Shown: positions 7,413 to 16,056 of the stretch, piece by piece
Layout of the letters: each line of letters opens with the position of its first letter
Numbering within the stretch: the stretch's first letter is position 1
Source: DATHWB01 sp046565785
GTDB taxonomy: Bacteria > Actinomycetota > Acidimicrobiia > Spongiisociales > ZC4RG35
Length of the DNA stretch: 23,979 bases
Assembly: GCA_046565785.1 (NCBI GenBank)
Contig: JBKHXZ010000057.1
Location: forward strand, 1-23,979
Reading direction: 5' to 3'
The notes under the pieces: model-generated
Told to the model about the DNA's origin: nothing
What the model saw: only the letters and a program-made list of their open reading frames with translations
The model's database searches: none
Translations under genes and position numbers: made by a program

Positions 7413-10400
7413 ATGCAGGACGTCACACACATCGCCAACCGTGTGAACGCCCGCGCCGCCGCCCGGACTCGATCCGAGAACGCCGGCCTCTACCGGTCCA
7501 CCTTCGAACACGACTCCTGCGGCGTGAACTTCGTCGTCGACATGAAAGGACGGCGCAGCCACCGCATCGTCCAGTACGGCATCGACGCCGTGTGCAACCT
7601 CGAACACCGGGGTGCAACCGGAGCAGACCCCCGCACCGGTGACGGTGCCGGCATCCTCATCCAGATCCCCGACCGCTTCTTCCGGTCTGTGGTCGACTTC
7701 GAGCTTCCCCCCGAAGGGGCCTACGCCACAGGAATCGCCTTCCTTCCCCAGGACGGAGAACAGGCGCGGGTCGCACGGCAGCGAATCGCCGAGATCGTCG
7801 CCGACGAGGAGATGGAGGTGCTGGGCTGGCGCGACGTCCCGGTCGACCCGTCGATCCTCGGCAAGGCGGCATTGGAGACCATGCCCCGCTTCACCCAGGT
7901 GTTCATCGCCGGACGAGGCCTCACCGGGATGGCGCTGGAACGACAGGCCTACGTCATTCGCAAGCGAATCGAACACGAGATCCACCTCCAGGCCGGTCCC
8001 GACGAAGTCAACGAGGCCATGGGCGGGGCATCGACCATGCACGACGGTGTGTACTTCCCGAGCCTGTCGTGCCGCACCTTCGTCTACAAGGGCATGCTCA
8101 CCGCCTCGCAGGTGGCGACGTTCTTCCCCGAATTGCATGACGATCGGGTGGAGAGCGCCCTTGCCCTGGTCCACTCCCGCTTCTCCACCAACACCTTCCC
8201 CATGTGGCCGCTCGCCCACCCCTACCGACTGGTCGCACACAACGGGGAGATCAACACCATTCAGGGCAACCGCAACTTCATGCGGGCCCGAGAGACCCTG
8301 CTGAAAACCGATCTGATCCCCGGCGACCTGTCACGGATCTTCCCGGTGTGCACACCCGACGCCTCGGATACCGCCGGATTCGACGAGGCGTTGGAACTGC
8401 TCTACATGGGCGGGTATTCGCTCCCCCACGCAGTGCTCATGATGATCCCCGAGCCGTGGGAACGGCACGAGCACATGGATCCCGACGTGCGGGCGTTCTA
8501 CCAGTTCCACGCTTCGCTGATGGAACCGTGGGACGGCCCTGCATCGATCGCCTTCACCGACGGCCGCCTCATCGGGGCCGTCCTCGACCGGAACGGACTT
8601 CGCCCCAGCCGCTACTGGGTCACCGACGACGATCTGGTGATCATGGCCTCCGAGGTCGGCGTGATCGACGTCCCGGAGGATCGCATCGTCGAGAAGGGCC
8701 GCCTACAGCCGGGAAGAATGTTCCTGGTGGACACCACCAAGGGCCGCATCGTCCGCGACTCCGAGATCAAAGCCGAACTGGCCTCGGCCCGCCCCTATCG
8801 GGAATGGCTCGACCGCCAACTGCTGCATCTCGACGACGTCGAAGCGCGGGTATCCACCCGAGCAGAGTCGGCTCCCCTCCTGAAGCGTCAACAGACGTTC
8901 GGATACACCCACGAAGAACTGCGCATCCTGTTGGCACCGATGGCCAGGGACGGGAAGGAGGCACTCGGCTCGATGGGGACCGACACCCCCCTGGCGGTGC
9001 TCTCCACCCGGCCGCGTCTCCTCTACGACTATTTCAAACAACTCTTCGCTCAGGTCACCAACCCTCCTCTCGACGCCATCCGGGAGGAGCTGGTCACCGC
9101 CCTGCGGACGATGATCGGCCCCGAAGGGAACCTGTTCGACCCCAACGAGCGGTCGGCCAACATGATCGAGCTCGACAGCCCGATCATCGACAATCACCAG
9201 CTCGAACAGCTCCTCCACATGGACGAAGTGCCCACCGTGGAGGGATACACCGCGGTGGTCCCCTGCCTGTTCCCGGTGGCTGAAGGCGAACAGGGCCTGC
9301 GCAATGCGATCCAATCGGTGTTCGACCAGGTGGACGCCCTCATCGAAGACGGCGTGTCGGGAATCGTCCTGTCTGATCGCGGCGTCAACGCGGCCTTGGC
9401 ACCGATCCCGTCGCTGCTGATCACCGCCGGCGTACACCACCACCTGATCCGCACCAAGAACCGCACCCGGGTAACCCTGATCGTGGAGACCGGGGAAGCT
9501 CGCGAGGTCCACCACCTGTGCCTGCTGTTGGGATACGGAGCAGCCGCCATCAACCCCTATCTGGCGTTCGAGACGATCGACGGCCTCATCGAGCAGGGCC
9601 TGTACGACGTGGACACGGTCGACCGGCTGGCGGCGCATGCCAAATACATCGATGCGGCAGGCAAGGGCATTCTCAAGGTGATGTCCAAGATGGGCATCTC
9701 GACGGTCGCCTCCTATATCGGAAGCCAGATCTTCGAGGCGATCGGCATCGGCGACGAACTGATCGAACGCTTCTTCCCCGGCACCCCCAGCCGTCTCGGC
9801 GGGATCGGGTTGGACGTCGTGGCCGAGGAGGTGGCCCGGCGGCACCGGGTGGCGTTCGCCCCCAACCCGGCCGAGCGTGCCCATCGCGACCTCGACCTGG
9901 GGGGCGAATACCAGTGGCGGCGTGAAGGCGAGATCCACCTGTTCAACCCGGAGACGGTGTTCAAGCTGCAGCACGCCACTCGCCAAGGCCGCTACGACAT
10001 CTTCAAGGAGTACAGCCGGCTGGTCGACGACCAGGCCGAACGGCTCGCCACCCTCCGCGGCCTGTTCAAATTCAAGACGGGGGTTCGGCCCCCCGTGCCG
10101 ATCGACGAGGTGGAACCGGTCTCCGAGATCGTGAAGCGGTTCTCGACCGGGGCCATGTCGTACGGCTCGATCTCGCGCGAGGCCCATGAGACCCTGGCGA
10201 TCGCCATGAACCGCATCGGCGGCAAATCCAACACGGGTGAGGGCGGTGAGGACCCCGATCGCTACACCCCGGACGCCAACGGCGATCTCCGGCGGTCGGC
10301 GATCAAACAGGTGGCGTCCGGCCGGTTCGGCGTGACCTCCGAATACCTGGTGAACGCCGACGACCTACAGATCAAGATGGCGCAGGGGGCAAAGCCGGGC

Positions 10401-12056
10401 GAAGGCGGACAGCTTCCCGGGCACAAGGTGTATCCGTGGATCGCCAAGACCCGCTACTCCACCCCCGGCGTGGGGCTCATCTCCCCGCCGCCGCATCACG
10501 ACATCTACTCCATCGAAGATCTCAAACAGCTCACCCACGACCTGAAGAACGCCAACCCCGAAGCCCGGGTCCACGTCAAGTTGGTGGCGGAGATGGGAGT
10601 GGACACGGTGGCCGCCGGAGTGGCCAAGGCCAAAGCCGACGTGGTTCTCATCTCCGGTCACGACGGAGGCACCGGCGCCTCGCCGCTCACTTCGGTCAAG
10701 CACGCCGGCGTGCCGTGGGAGTTGGGGCTGGCCGAAACCCAGCAGACGTTGCTGCTCAACGAGCTGCGGGACAGGATCGTGGTCCAGGCCGACGGTCAGC
10801 TCAAGACCGGCCGGGACGTGATGATCGCCGCACTGTTGGGAGCCGACGAGTTCGGGTTCGCCACCGCTCCGCTGGTGGTGTCCGGCTGCATCATGATGCG
10901 GGTCTGTCATCTCGACACCTGCCCGGTCGGTGTGGCGACCCAAAACCCGGACCTGCGCAAGAAGTTCGCCGGAAAAGCCGAATACGTCGTCAACTTCATG
11001 GAGTACATCGCCCAGGAAGTGCGTGAGCTGCTGGCCGAACTCGGGTTCCGCACCCTGGAGGAGGCGATCGGTCACGCCGAACTGCTCGACACCTCCGACG
11101 CCATCGGACACTGGAAGACCCGGGACCTCGACCTTTCGGCCATCCTCCACGTGCCGGATCTCCCGTCGGACGCTCCCCGGTCGGTGAAGACCACCCAGGA
11201 TCACGGCCTGGACAAGGCGCTCGACCAGACCCTGATCCAACTCGCCGGCGCCTCGATCGAGACCGGCGAGAAGGTCACCTTGGACCTCCCGATCCGCAAC
11301 GTGAACCGCACGGTCGGAACCTTGTTGGGATATCACCTGACGAAGCGCCTGGGGGGTGAAGGACTGGCGGACGACACGATCACGGTGAACTTCACGGGAT
11401 CGGCCGGCATGAGTTTCGGCGCCTTCCTACCCCGCGGTATCACCCTGCGACTCACCGGCGACGCCAACGACTACGTGGGCAAGGGTCTGTCGGGAGGGCG
11501 GCTCGTGGTGCGCCCGCACCCCGAGAGCCGCCTCGACGCCGAAGAGAACGTCATCGCCGGCAACGTCATCCTCTACGGGGCCACCAGCGGCGAGGTGTTC
11601 ATCCGTGGGCTGGTCGGTGAACGATTCTGTGTCCGCAACTCGGGCGCGGTGGCCGTGGTCGAAGGAGTCGGCGATCACGGGTGTGAATACATGACCGGGG
11701 GCCGGGCCGTGATCCTCGGCCCGACCGGCCGCAACTTCGCCGCCGGGATGTCCGGAGGCATCGCCTATGTGCTCGATGAAACTGGTGACTTCGCCACCAG
11801 AGTGAACCTGGAAATGGTCGATCTCGACCCGCTGAACGACGACGATCGAGTCTTCCTCCGTGAACGGGTGGAAGCGCATCTGCGGGAAACCGGATCGACG
11901 GTGGCCCAGCGCCTGCTCGCCCACTGGGAAACCTCCCTCGACACGTTCGTGAAGGTGATGCCCCAGGACTACAAGCGAGTTCTGGAAGCGGCCCGCCGGG
12001 CCGAGGAGCGAGGCGAGCCGGTTTTGGACGCGATCATGGCGGCCGCTCATGGCTGA
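7413..12056 (+). CDS. gltB: Glutamate synthase (NADPH) large subunit
   Basis: The 1547-residue alpha subunit converts glutamine and 2-oxoglutarate to two glutamates with electrons from GltD. The N-terminal class II amidotransferase domain (~36-430) begins at C36 in FEHDSCGVNF, implying removal of a 35-residue propeptide to expose the nucleophile. A central domain follows. The FMN-binding synthase barrel lies at ~850-1240, including the GGKSNTGEGGEDPDR segment and the 3Fe-4S cysteines C1159, C1165 and C1170 (C-x5-C-x4-C in CIMMRVCHLDTCPVG). The C-terminal beta-helix (~1290-1520) contains glycine-rich repeats such as GMSFGAFLPRG and GGRLVV. The ATG at 7413 has a strong GAGGGAGG site. The stop overlaps gltD by eight bases, so the two subunits are translationally coupled. 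Confidence 0.98.
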   Translation: MQDVTHIANRVNARAAARTRSENAGLYRSTFEHDSCGVNFVVDMKGRRSHRIVQYGIDAVCNLEHRGATGADPRTGDGAGILIQIPDRFFRSVVDFELPPEGAYATGIAFLPQDGEQARVARQRIAEIVADEEMEVLGWRDVPVDPSILGKAALETMPRFTQVFIAGRGLTGMALERQAYVIRKRIEHEIHLQAGPDEVNEAMGGASTMHDGVYFPSLSCRTFVYKGMLTASQVATFFPELHDDRVESALALVHSRFSTNTFPMWPLAHPYRLVAHNGEINTIQGNRNFMRARETLLKTDLIPGDLSRIFPVCTPDASDTAGFDEALELLYMGGYSLPHAVLMMIPEPWERHEHMDPDVRAFYQFHASLMEPWDGPASIAFTDGRLIGAVLDRNGLRPSRYWVTDDDLVIMASEVGVIDVPEDRIVEKGRLQPGRMFLVDTTKGRIVRDSEIKAELASARPYREWLDRQLLHLDDVEARVSTRAESAPLLKRQQTFGYTHEELRILLAPMARDGKEALGSMGTDTPLAVLSTRPRLLYDYFKQLFAQVTNPPLDAIREELVTALRTMIGPEGNLFDPNERSANMIELDSPIIDNHQLEQLLHMDEVPTVEGYTAVVPCLFPVAEGEQGLRNAIQSVFDQVDALIEDGVSGIVLSDRGVNAALAPIPSLLITAGVHHHLIRTKNRTRVTLIVETGEAREVHHLCLLLGYGAAAINPYLAFETIDGLIEQGLYDVDTVDRLAAHAKYIDAAGKGILKVMSKMGISTVASYIGSQIFEAIGIGDELIERFFPGTPSRLGGIGLDVVAEEVARRHRVAFAPNPAERAHRDLDLGGEYQWRREGEIHLFNPETVFKLQHATRQGRYDIFKEYSRLVDDQAERLATLRGLFKFKTGVRPPVPIDEVEPVSEIVKRFSTGAMSYGSISREAHETLAIAMNRIGGKSNTGEGGEDPDRYTPDANGDLRRSAIKQVASGRFGVTSEYLVNADDLQIKMAQGAKPGEGGQLPGHKVYPWIAKTRYSTPGVGLISPPPHHDIYSIEDLKQLTHDLKNANPEARVHVKLVAEMGVDTVAAGVAKAKADVVLISGHDGGTGASPLTSVKHAGVPWELGLAETQQTLLLNELRDRIVVQADGQLKTGRDVMIAALLGADEFGFATAPLVVSGCIMMRVCHLDTCPVGVATQNPDLRKKFAGKAEYVVNFMEYIAQEVRELLAELGFRTLEEAIGHAELLDTSDAIGHWKTRDLDLSAILHVPDLPSDAPRSVKTTQDHGLDKALDQTLIQLAGASIETGEKVTLDLPIRNVNRTVGTLLGYHLTKRLGGEGLADDTITVNFTGSAGMSFGAFLPRGITLRLTGDANDYVGKGLSGGRLVVRPHPESRLDAEENVIAGNVILYGATSGEVFIRGLVGERFCVRNSGAVAVVEGVGDHGCEYMTGGRAVILGPTGRNFAAGMSGGIAYVLDETGDFATRVNLEMVDLDPLNDDDRVFLRERVEAHLRETGSTVAQRLLAHWETSLDTFVKVMPQDYKRVLEAARRAEERGEPVLDAIMAAAHG

Positions 12057-13512
12057 TCCTCGCGGGTTCCTCAAACACGGCCGGGAACTGCCCGCACGCC
12101 GCCCGGTGGGGATACGACTCGGTGACTGGAACGAGGTGTACCGGGATTTCGACGCCGATCGCCTCATGACCCAGGCGTCGCGCTGCATGGACTGCGGGAT
12201 TCCGTTCTGCAACAACGGCTGTCCCCTCGGAAACCTCATCCCCGATTGGAACGATCTGGTCTATCGGGATCACTGGCGCGAAGCCATCGACCGGCTCCAC
12301 GCCACCAACAACTTTCCCGAGTTCACCGGCCGGCTGTGCCCCGCCCCCTGTGAGGCGGCATGTGTCCTCGGAATCAACGACGACCCGGTGACCATCAAAC
12401 AGATCGAAGTCGAGATCATCGACCGTGCCTGGGAAGAGGGTTGGGTCCGGCCGGTGGTCGCGGCGGAGAAGACCGGAAAGCACGTCGCCGTGGTCGGATC
12501 GGGCCCCGCCGGCCTGGCCGCCGCCCAGCAGCTCACCCGAGCCGGTCACGAAGTGACGGTGTTCGAACGGGACGACCGCATCGGCGGTCTGCTGCGATAC
12601 GGAATCCCCGAGTTCAAGATGGAGAAGCGTCACCTGAACCGTCGTCTCGCCCAGATGGAAGCGGAAGGAACCCGATTCCGCACCGGGGTCGAAATCGGCA
12701 TCGACGTCACCGCCGCGGAAGTCCAGGCGAGCTTCGACGCGGTGGTACTCGCCGGCGGGGCCACCGCCCGCCGCGACCTGCCCATCCCGGGACGGGAACT
12801 CGACGGCATCTATCAGGCGATGGACTATCTGCCGTGGGCCAACCGGGTCCAAGAGGGAGACATCGACACCCCACCGGTCAGCGCCGAAGGAAAGCGAGTC
12901 ATCATCATCGGCGGAGGCGACACCGGGGCTGACTGTCTGGGGACCGCCCACCGACAGGGCGCGGCCTCGGTTCATCAGTTCGAGATCATGCCTCGCCCGC
13001 CCGACACTCGGGCCGACTCGACGCCGTGGCCGACCTACCCGCTGCAGTTCCGGGTGTCCTCCGCCCATGAAGAAGGCGGAGAGCGGGAGTTCTCGATCAA
13101 CACCGAAGCGTTCGTCGACGACGGCACCGGACACGTCGCCGCGCTCGAAACCCACCGGGTCGAAACCGTCTTCGTCGACGGCCGCCCCACCTTCCAGAAG
13201 ATCCCGGGTTCGGAACGGAGGTTCCCCGCCGACCTGGTGTTGCTGGCGCTCGGATTCACCGGTGCAGAACCCAGCCCCATGCTGGAACAGTTCGGTGTGG
13301 AACTCGACGGCAGAGGAAACGTGGGGCGCAACCGCAACTGGCACACCAACGTACCGGGCGTGTTCGTCGCCGGGGACATGGGACGAGGTCAATCGCTCAT
13401 CGTCTGGGCGATCGCCGAAGGCCGGGCGGCGGCCGCCGCCGTCGACCGTCACTTGATGGGAGAGACCAACCTCGCCTCCCCTATCGAACCGACCACTGCA
13501 CCCCTCCGCTGA
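12049..13512 (+). CDS. gltD: Glutamate synthase small subunit
   Basis: The 487-residue beta subunit oxidises NADPH through FAD and passes electrons via 4Fe-4S clusters to GltB. The N-terminal Fe-S domain carries two cysteine groups: C46, C49, C54 and C58 (RCMDCGIPFCNNGCPLGN), then C97, C101 and C105 (RLCPAPCEAAC). The FAD dinucleotide fold starts at VVGSGPAGLAAAQ (148-160). The NAD(P)H fold follows at IIIGGGDTGADC (285-296). A FAD-contacting GVFVAGDMGRGQSLIVWAI segment lies near the C-terminus. The length is normal. Its ATG overlaps the end of gltB by eight bases. A short Rossmann-fold gene follows three bases after the stop. Confidence 0.97.
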   Translation: MADPRGFLKHGRELPARRPVGIRLGDWNEVYRDFDADRLMTQASRCMDCGIPFCNNGCPLGNLIPDWNDLVYRDHWREAIDRLHATNNFPEFTGRLCPAPCEAACVLGINDDPVTIKQIEVEIIDRAWEEGWVRPVVAAEKTGKHVAVVGSGPAGLAAAQQLTRAGHEVTVFERDDRIGGLLRYGIPEFKMEKRHLNRRLAQMEAEGTRFRTGVEIGIDVTAAEVQASFDAVVLAGGATARRDLPIPGRELDGIYQAMDYLPWANRVQEGDIDTPPVSAEGKRVIIIGGGDTGADCLGTAHRQGAASVHQFEIMPRPPDTRADSTPWPTYPLQFRVSSAHEEGGEREFSINTEAFVDDGTGHVAALETHRVETVFVDGRPTFQKIPGSERRFPADLVLLALGFTGAEPSPMLEQFGVELDGRGNVGRNRNWHTNVPGVFVAGDMGRGQSLIVWAIAEGRAAAAAVDRHLMGETNLASPIEPTTAPLR

Positions 13513-13515
13513 GCG

Positions 13516-13950
13516 ATGCCGGTCATCGTTGTCGGGGCCGATACTGCGGTGGGTCGGGAGATCATCGACGCCCTGATCGAACCCGATCGGGAGGTGCGTG
13601 CCTTCGTCAGCGACCTCGACGCCGCCGAGCAACTCAAACGGCAGGGGGTGAAAGTGGCGTTGGGCGACGTTTCCGACCCGTCTCACGTGATGGGCGCCTG
13701 CCTCAACGCCTTCAGCGCAGTCCTCGTCACCGAGGCCGCCTCCGACGACCGGGAACGTGCATTCGCCCGTACCCCGGACCGGGTCATCCAAGGTTGGGTG
13801 GAAGCCGTCACCGAGGCGGCGGTCACGCGGGTGATCTGGGTGGGCGAAGGCTCCCGTCCCACCCCCGGGATCGAGTCGGCGACTGTCGCCTTGGCTGAAA
13901 CCGACGTGGCCGCCCGGGTGGTGGCCCTCGACGACGCCGCCGAGATCTGA
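13516..13950 (+). CDS. Short NAD(P)-binding Rossmann-fold (NmrA/atypical SDR-like) protein
   Basis: The 144-residue product starts PVIVVGADTAVGREIIDALI. The GxxxxxG at 7-13 is a dinucleotide-binding loop variant of atypical short-chain dehydrogenases and NmrA-like proteins. It then has a basic/acidic strand end (REVRAFVSDLDAAEQL), GVKVALGDVSD, and AVLVTEAASDDRE in the order expected for NmrA-type sensors. It stops after roughly half of a normal 250-300-residue member, without a substrate domain or a YxxxK motif. I infer a cofactor-binding or sensor role rather than a full dehydrogenase. It follows gltD by three bases and is probably co-transcribed, so a redox- or nitrogen-linked role is possible but unproven. 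The convergent M23 gene ends four bases away. Confidence 0.72.
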   Translation: MPVIVVGADTAVGREIIDALIEPDREVRAFVSDLDAAEQLKRQGVKVALGDVSDPSHVMGACLNAFSAVLVTEAASDDRERAFARTPDRVIQGWVEAVTEAAVTRVIWVGEGSRPTPGIESATVALAETDVAARVVALDDAAEI

Positions 13951-13954
13951 TTCC

Positions 13955-14611
13955 TCAGACGATCCGGTCGGCAAGTGCCGCCAGGCGTTCGGCCATCACG
14001 GCCATGCGCGCCCGTTCGTGGGCACGCACCAACATCGAGAACGGGTCGACGGGCCGGCCGTCGCGGTGCAGCTCGAAGTGGGTGTGCGGCATGGTGTGCT
14101 CGGCGTTGCCGGAGTCCCCGACGTAGCCGATCAGCTGGCCGGCGTCGACGAATCCGCCGACGGCGATGTCTTGGGCGAACGCAGCGGCGAAGCCTCCCCG
14201 GCCGTCATCGGTGCCCGGATTGTCGGTGTCGAGATGCATGTACCACGACTCCCATCCGGCGCCATGGTCGATCACGAGGAACGCTCCGGCTCGGGGGGTG
14301 ATGTCCATCCGTATGACCACCCCGGCAGCCACTGCGTACACAGGGGACCCTTTCGGAGCGTGCAAATCCACCCCGATGTGACGGTGGCCACCGGCGCGCA
14401 CGTGACCGAAGGTGTCGAGGAACCACGTGAGGTCCGGGTCTTGAGGGAAGGCGAGATGGATCCGGTCGACCGGGTTCTCGACCGCGATGACCGGCCCCGC
14501 AACTCCCGGGCCTTTGGCCTGGTCGGGGAGGTCGAGGTCTGGGACGGCGAGCGCGGGTAGCGGCAGGACCATCACGAACAGGGCAACGAAAAGCAGAAAA
14601 CGGCGCGACAT
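13955..14611 (-). CDS. Secreted M23 (LytM-type) zinc metallopeptidase
   Basis: The 218-residue product probably cleaves peptidoglycan cross-bridges outside the membrane. Residues 1-22 (SRRFLLFVALFVMVLPLPALA) are a signal peptide ending in an Ala-x-Ala-type site. The M23 domain (~66-195) contains H78-x3-D82 (HRHIGVDLHAP), a YAVAAGVV strand, and the HTH metal/catalytic motif at H176-H178 within MPHTHFELH. A GQLIGYVGDSGNAE stretch before it is typical of the family. The ATG at 14611 is chosen because it exposes the signal peptide; the frame is open 37 codons further upstream, but that extension reads through the strong hairpins of the leader. No good ribosome binding site is visible. A structured leader with an intrinsic-terminator-like hairpin lies directly upstream. 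Confidence 0.88.
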   Translation of the reverse strand: MSRRFLLFVALFVMVLPLPALAVPDLDLPDQAKGPGVAGPVIAVENPVDRIHLAFPQDPDLTWFLDTFGHVRAGGHRHIGVDLHAPKGSPVYAVAAGVVIRMDITPRAGAFLVIDHGAGWESWYMHLDTDNPGTDDGRGGFAAAFAQDIAVGGFVDAGQLIGYVGDSGNAEHTMPHTHFELHRDGRPVDPFSMLVRAHERARMAVMAERLAALADRIV

Positions 14612-14668
14612 GAGAGAGGTAGTGGTGAGGGGAAGGCCGTCATGGTCGTCCCAGGTCGCGAAAAGGTC

Positions 14669-14706
14669 AAAACCGCCGGGCAGGCGAACGCCCCGCCCGG
14701 CGGTTT
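14669..14706 (-). terminator. Strong intrinsic-terminator-like hairpin upstream of the M23 gene
   Basis: AAACCGCCGGGC (14670-14681) pairs perfectly with GCCCGGCGGTTT (14695-14706), a 12-bp stem. Inside the 13-base loop, GGCG and CGCC can pair further. Read on the minus strand, the stem ends in a short T-run (TTTT, then GACCTTTT). It lies between the HAD gene (ending at 14841) and the M23 start (14611). It may terminate the upstream operon or act as the switchable terminator of the M23 leader. Confidence 0.65.
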
Positions 14707-14709
14707 CGC

Positions 14710-14760
14710 GTCCGCTCCCCACTGGGACGGCTGAGCCGTCCCTCCCTGGCTGGGACGGAC
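14710..14760 (-). ncRNA. Predicted three-way-junction RNA leader upstream of the M23 gene
   Basis: On the minus strand GTCCG (14760-14756) and CGGAC (14714-14710) form a closing stem. Inside are a 4-bp hairpin TCCC/GGGA (14755-14743) and a hairpin of 7-9 bp, GGGACGGCTCAGCCGTCCC (14742-14724). An unpaired AGTGGGGAG lies on the 3' side. The terminator-like hairpin begins three bases downstream. Two adjacent helices plus an expression-platform-like terminator before a cell-wall hydrolase is the layout of a riboswitch or attenuator. I do not recognise a known class; the conserved cores of c-di-AMP, cobalamin and TPP riboswitches are not evident. The structure is inferred by eye. Confidence 0.4.
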
Positions 14761-14840
14761 CACGCCAACTGCATCGGCATGTCGAGGTCCGAACTTGACC
14801 GACGGGCAGGCCAGGGGCGGCGGTCTAATGAAGCGCAGGT

Positions 14841-15439
14841 TCAGGGAAAATGCTGGCGAACCGCGGCGATCACGTCCTCGGGGGCGGTGACCTTCACTGT
14901 GGTGATGCCCAGTTGCTTGGCGGTCTTCAGATTGGGGCCGAGATCGTCGAACATCACACACCGCTCCGAGGTCAATGCCAGACGCTCGAGACAGATCTCG
15001 TAGATGCGCCGCTCGGGCTTTCGCGTGCCTTCGACGACCGATTCGACGACCACGTCGAAGTGACGGGTGAGCGGATCCGAGCCGAACGGTGTCCAGTTGT
15101 TGGTCAACGCCGCCACCCGTATCCCGGCCTGCCGGATTCGGTCGACCTCGGCGAGTACACCCGGCCGAGGACGAATCGAGGCGTCCACCGTCTCAGCAGT
15201 CGCTCAGTGTCGACGTGATACCCCGCGGTGGCGAACTCCTCCCTGAAGGCAGCCAGGAAGGCGTCCCTCCCCAGCTCGCCTCGTTCGTGCCGTGCCCAGG
15301 CTCCGTCGGCTCCGCTAGCCGCCACCAGTCGATTCACCGTTCCCGCCGGGAGCCCTGCGGACCGTTCGAACCGTGCAATGGCGTCCATCGGCGAGTCGAG
15401 TACCACGCCGCCCAAGTCGAAGATCGCCCCGGTCAGCAT
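14841..15439 (-). pseudogene. HAD-superfamily hydrolase gene split by a single-base frameshift
   Basis: Two overlapping frames together encode one complete HAD (subfamily IA, YihX-like) hydrolase of about 199 residues. The first frame starts at ATG 15439 and has motif I, AIFDLGGVVLD (5-15), and a cap domain (DGAWARHERGELGRDAFL). After residue ~82 (HVDTERLL) it runs into unrelated RRWTPRFV and stops at 15104. The second frame resumes with ETVDASIRPRPGVLAEVDR. It contains motif II LTNNW, motif III lysine in RKPERRIYE, and motif IV CVMFDDLGPNLKTA, ending at 14841. One missing base at about 15194-15195 (CTGCTG(G)AGACG) reconciles the frames exactly, giving 600 bases. No slippery heptamer is seen. 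It is either a recent pseudogene or a sequence error. The ATG overlaps the LON-domain stop (TGATG). Confidence 0.82.
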
Positions 15440-16056
15440 CACGAGCCGGACAGCTGGAGCCGTATCAGTTCGATCTGGTCGTCCAGCATGGCGATCGCCT
15501 GTTGCAGTCTGCGTCGGGGGCCGGGCGCACAAAGGAGGGCGTACGAGTCGAGTGGTGTCACCGGGATCACCGCCGCCAACTGATAAGACACTGCCACCGG
15601 GTCTCCCTCGACGGCGAGGTCGATTCCTGCGGTGTCCGCGCCCAACTCCGATGCCATCGCCAGAAGTCGCTCCAATCTGGAGCACACGTCTGGCCGCAGA
15701 TCGTCGATCGTTTCGGGCATGTCCGGATCGGGTTCGACCAACGCCCACGGATGCGGATCGTCCTCCAACCATTCGAGCACACGGATTCGTTCCACGCCTC
15801 CGGCCACGATCGCCCGGTGTCCATCAGCCAGGTTCTGATGGGCGAGAACCCGCAGCCGGGTTCCGACCGCACATCGCACATCCCCACCACCCACTTCGAA
15901 GCCTCGGTCGATCAGCACCGTTCCGAACGTGGCCTGTTCCTCGAGAACCGCATCTGCCAGCGCCTGATACCGAGGCTCGAACACACGGAGCGGAACACCG
16001 CTGAATGGGAAGACCACCGTTCCCAGCGGGAACATGCGGAGCCGTTCGGCGGTCAA
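15439..16056 (-). CDS. LON N-terminal-domain (peptidase S16 substrate-binding-like) protein
   Basis: The product (205 residues from the TTG at 16056, or 198 from the ATG at 16035) matches stand-alone LON-domain proteins. These have the substrate-recognition region of Lon without the ATPase or protease. Diagnostic stretches are MFPLGTVVFPFSGVPLRVFE, PRYQALADAVLEE, FGTVLIDRGFEVGGGD and the VGTRLRVLAHQNLADGHRAI strand pair, followed by a helical C-terminus (VSYQLAAVIPVTPLDSYALL). The TTG is slightly preferred since it overlaps the upstream stop (TTGA) and adds the RLR residues that precede FPL in homologues; the ATG is a reasonable alternative. The molecular role of such proteins is uncertain. 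It sits between the DUF6941-like gene and the HAD gene in an overlapping cluster. Confidence 0.85.
   Translation of the reverse strand: MTAERLRMFPLGTVVFPFSGVPLRVFEPRYQALADAVLEEQATFGTVLIDRGFEVGGGDVRCAVGTRLRVLAHQNLADGHRAIVAGGVERIRVLEWLEDDPHPWALVEPDPDMPETIDDLRPDVCSRLERLLAMASELGADTAGIDLAVEGDPVAVSYQLAAVIPVTPLDSYALLCAPGPRRRLQQAIAMLDDQIELIRLQLSGS

Noticed and set aside
8703..10187. A 494-codon minus-strand open frame inside gltB
   Set aside because: The sense strand encodes continuous, conserved GltB; the antisense frame is a codon-bias artefact.
12034..13974. A 646-codon minus-strand open frame
   Set aside because: It covers gltD and the Rossmann gene in antisense; the sense products carry clear motifs and the antisense product carries none.
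14669..14760. Known riboswitch class (c-di-AMP, cobalamin or TPP)
   Set aside because: The conserved core strings of these classes are not recognisable by eye, so I only report an unassigned structured leader.
15186..15200. Programmed -1 ribosomal frameshift in the HAD gene
   Set aside because: No X XXY YYZ slippery heptamer is present at the junction; a deletion or sequence error is simpler.
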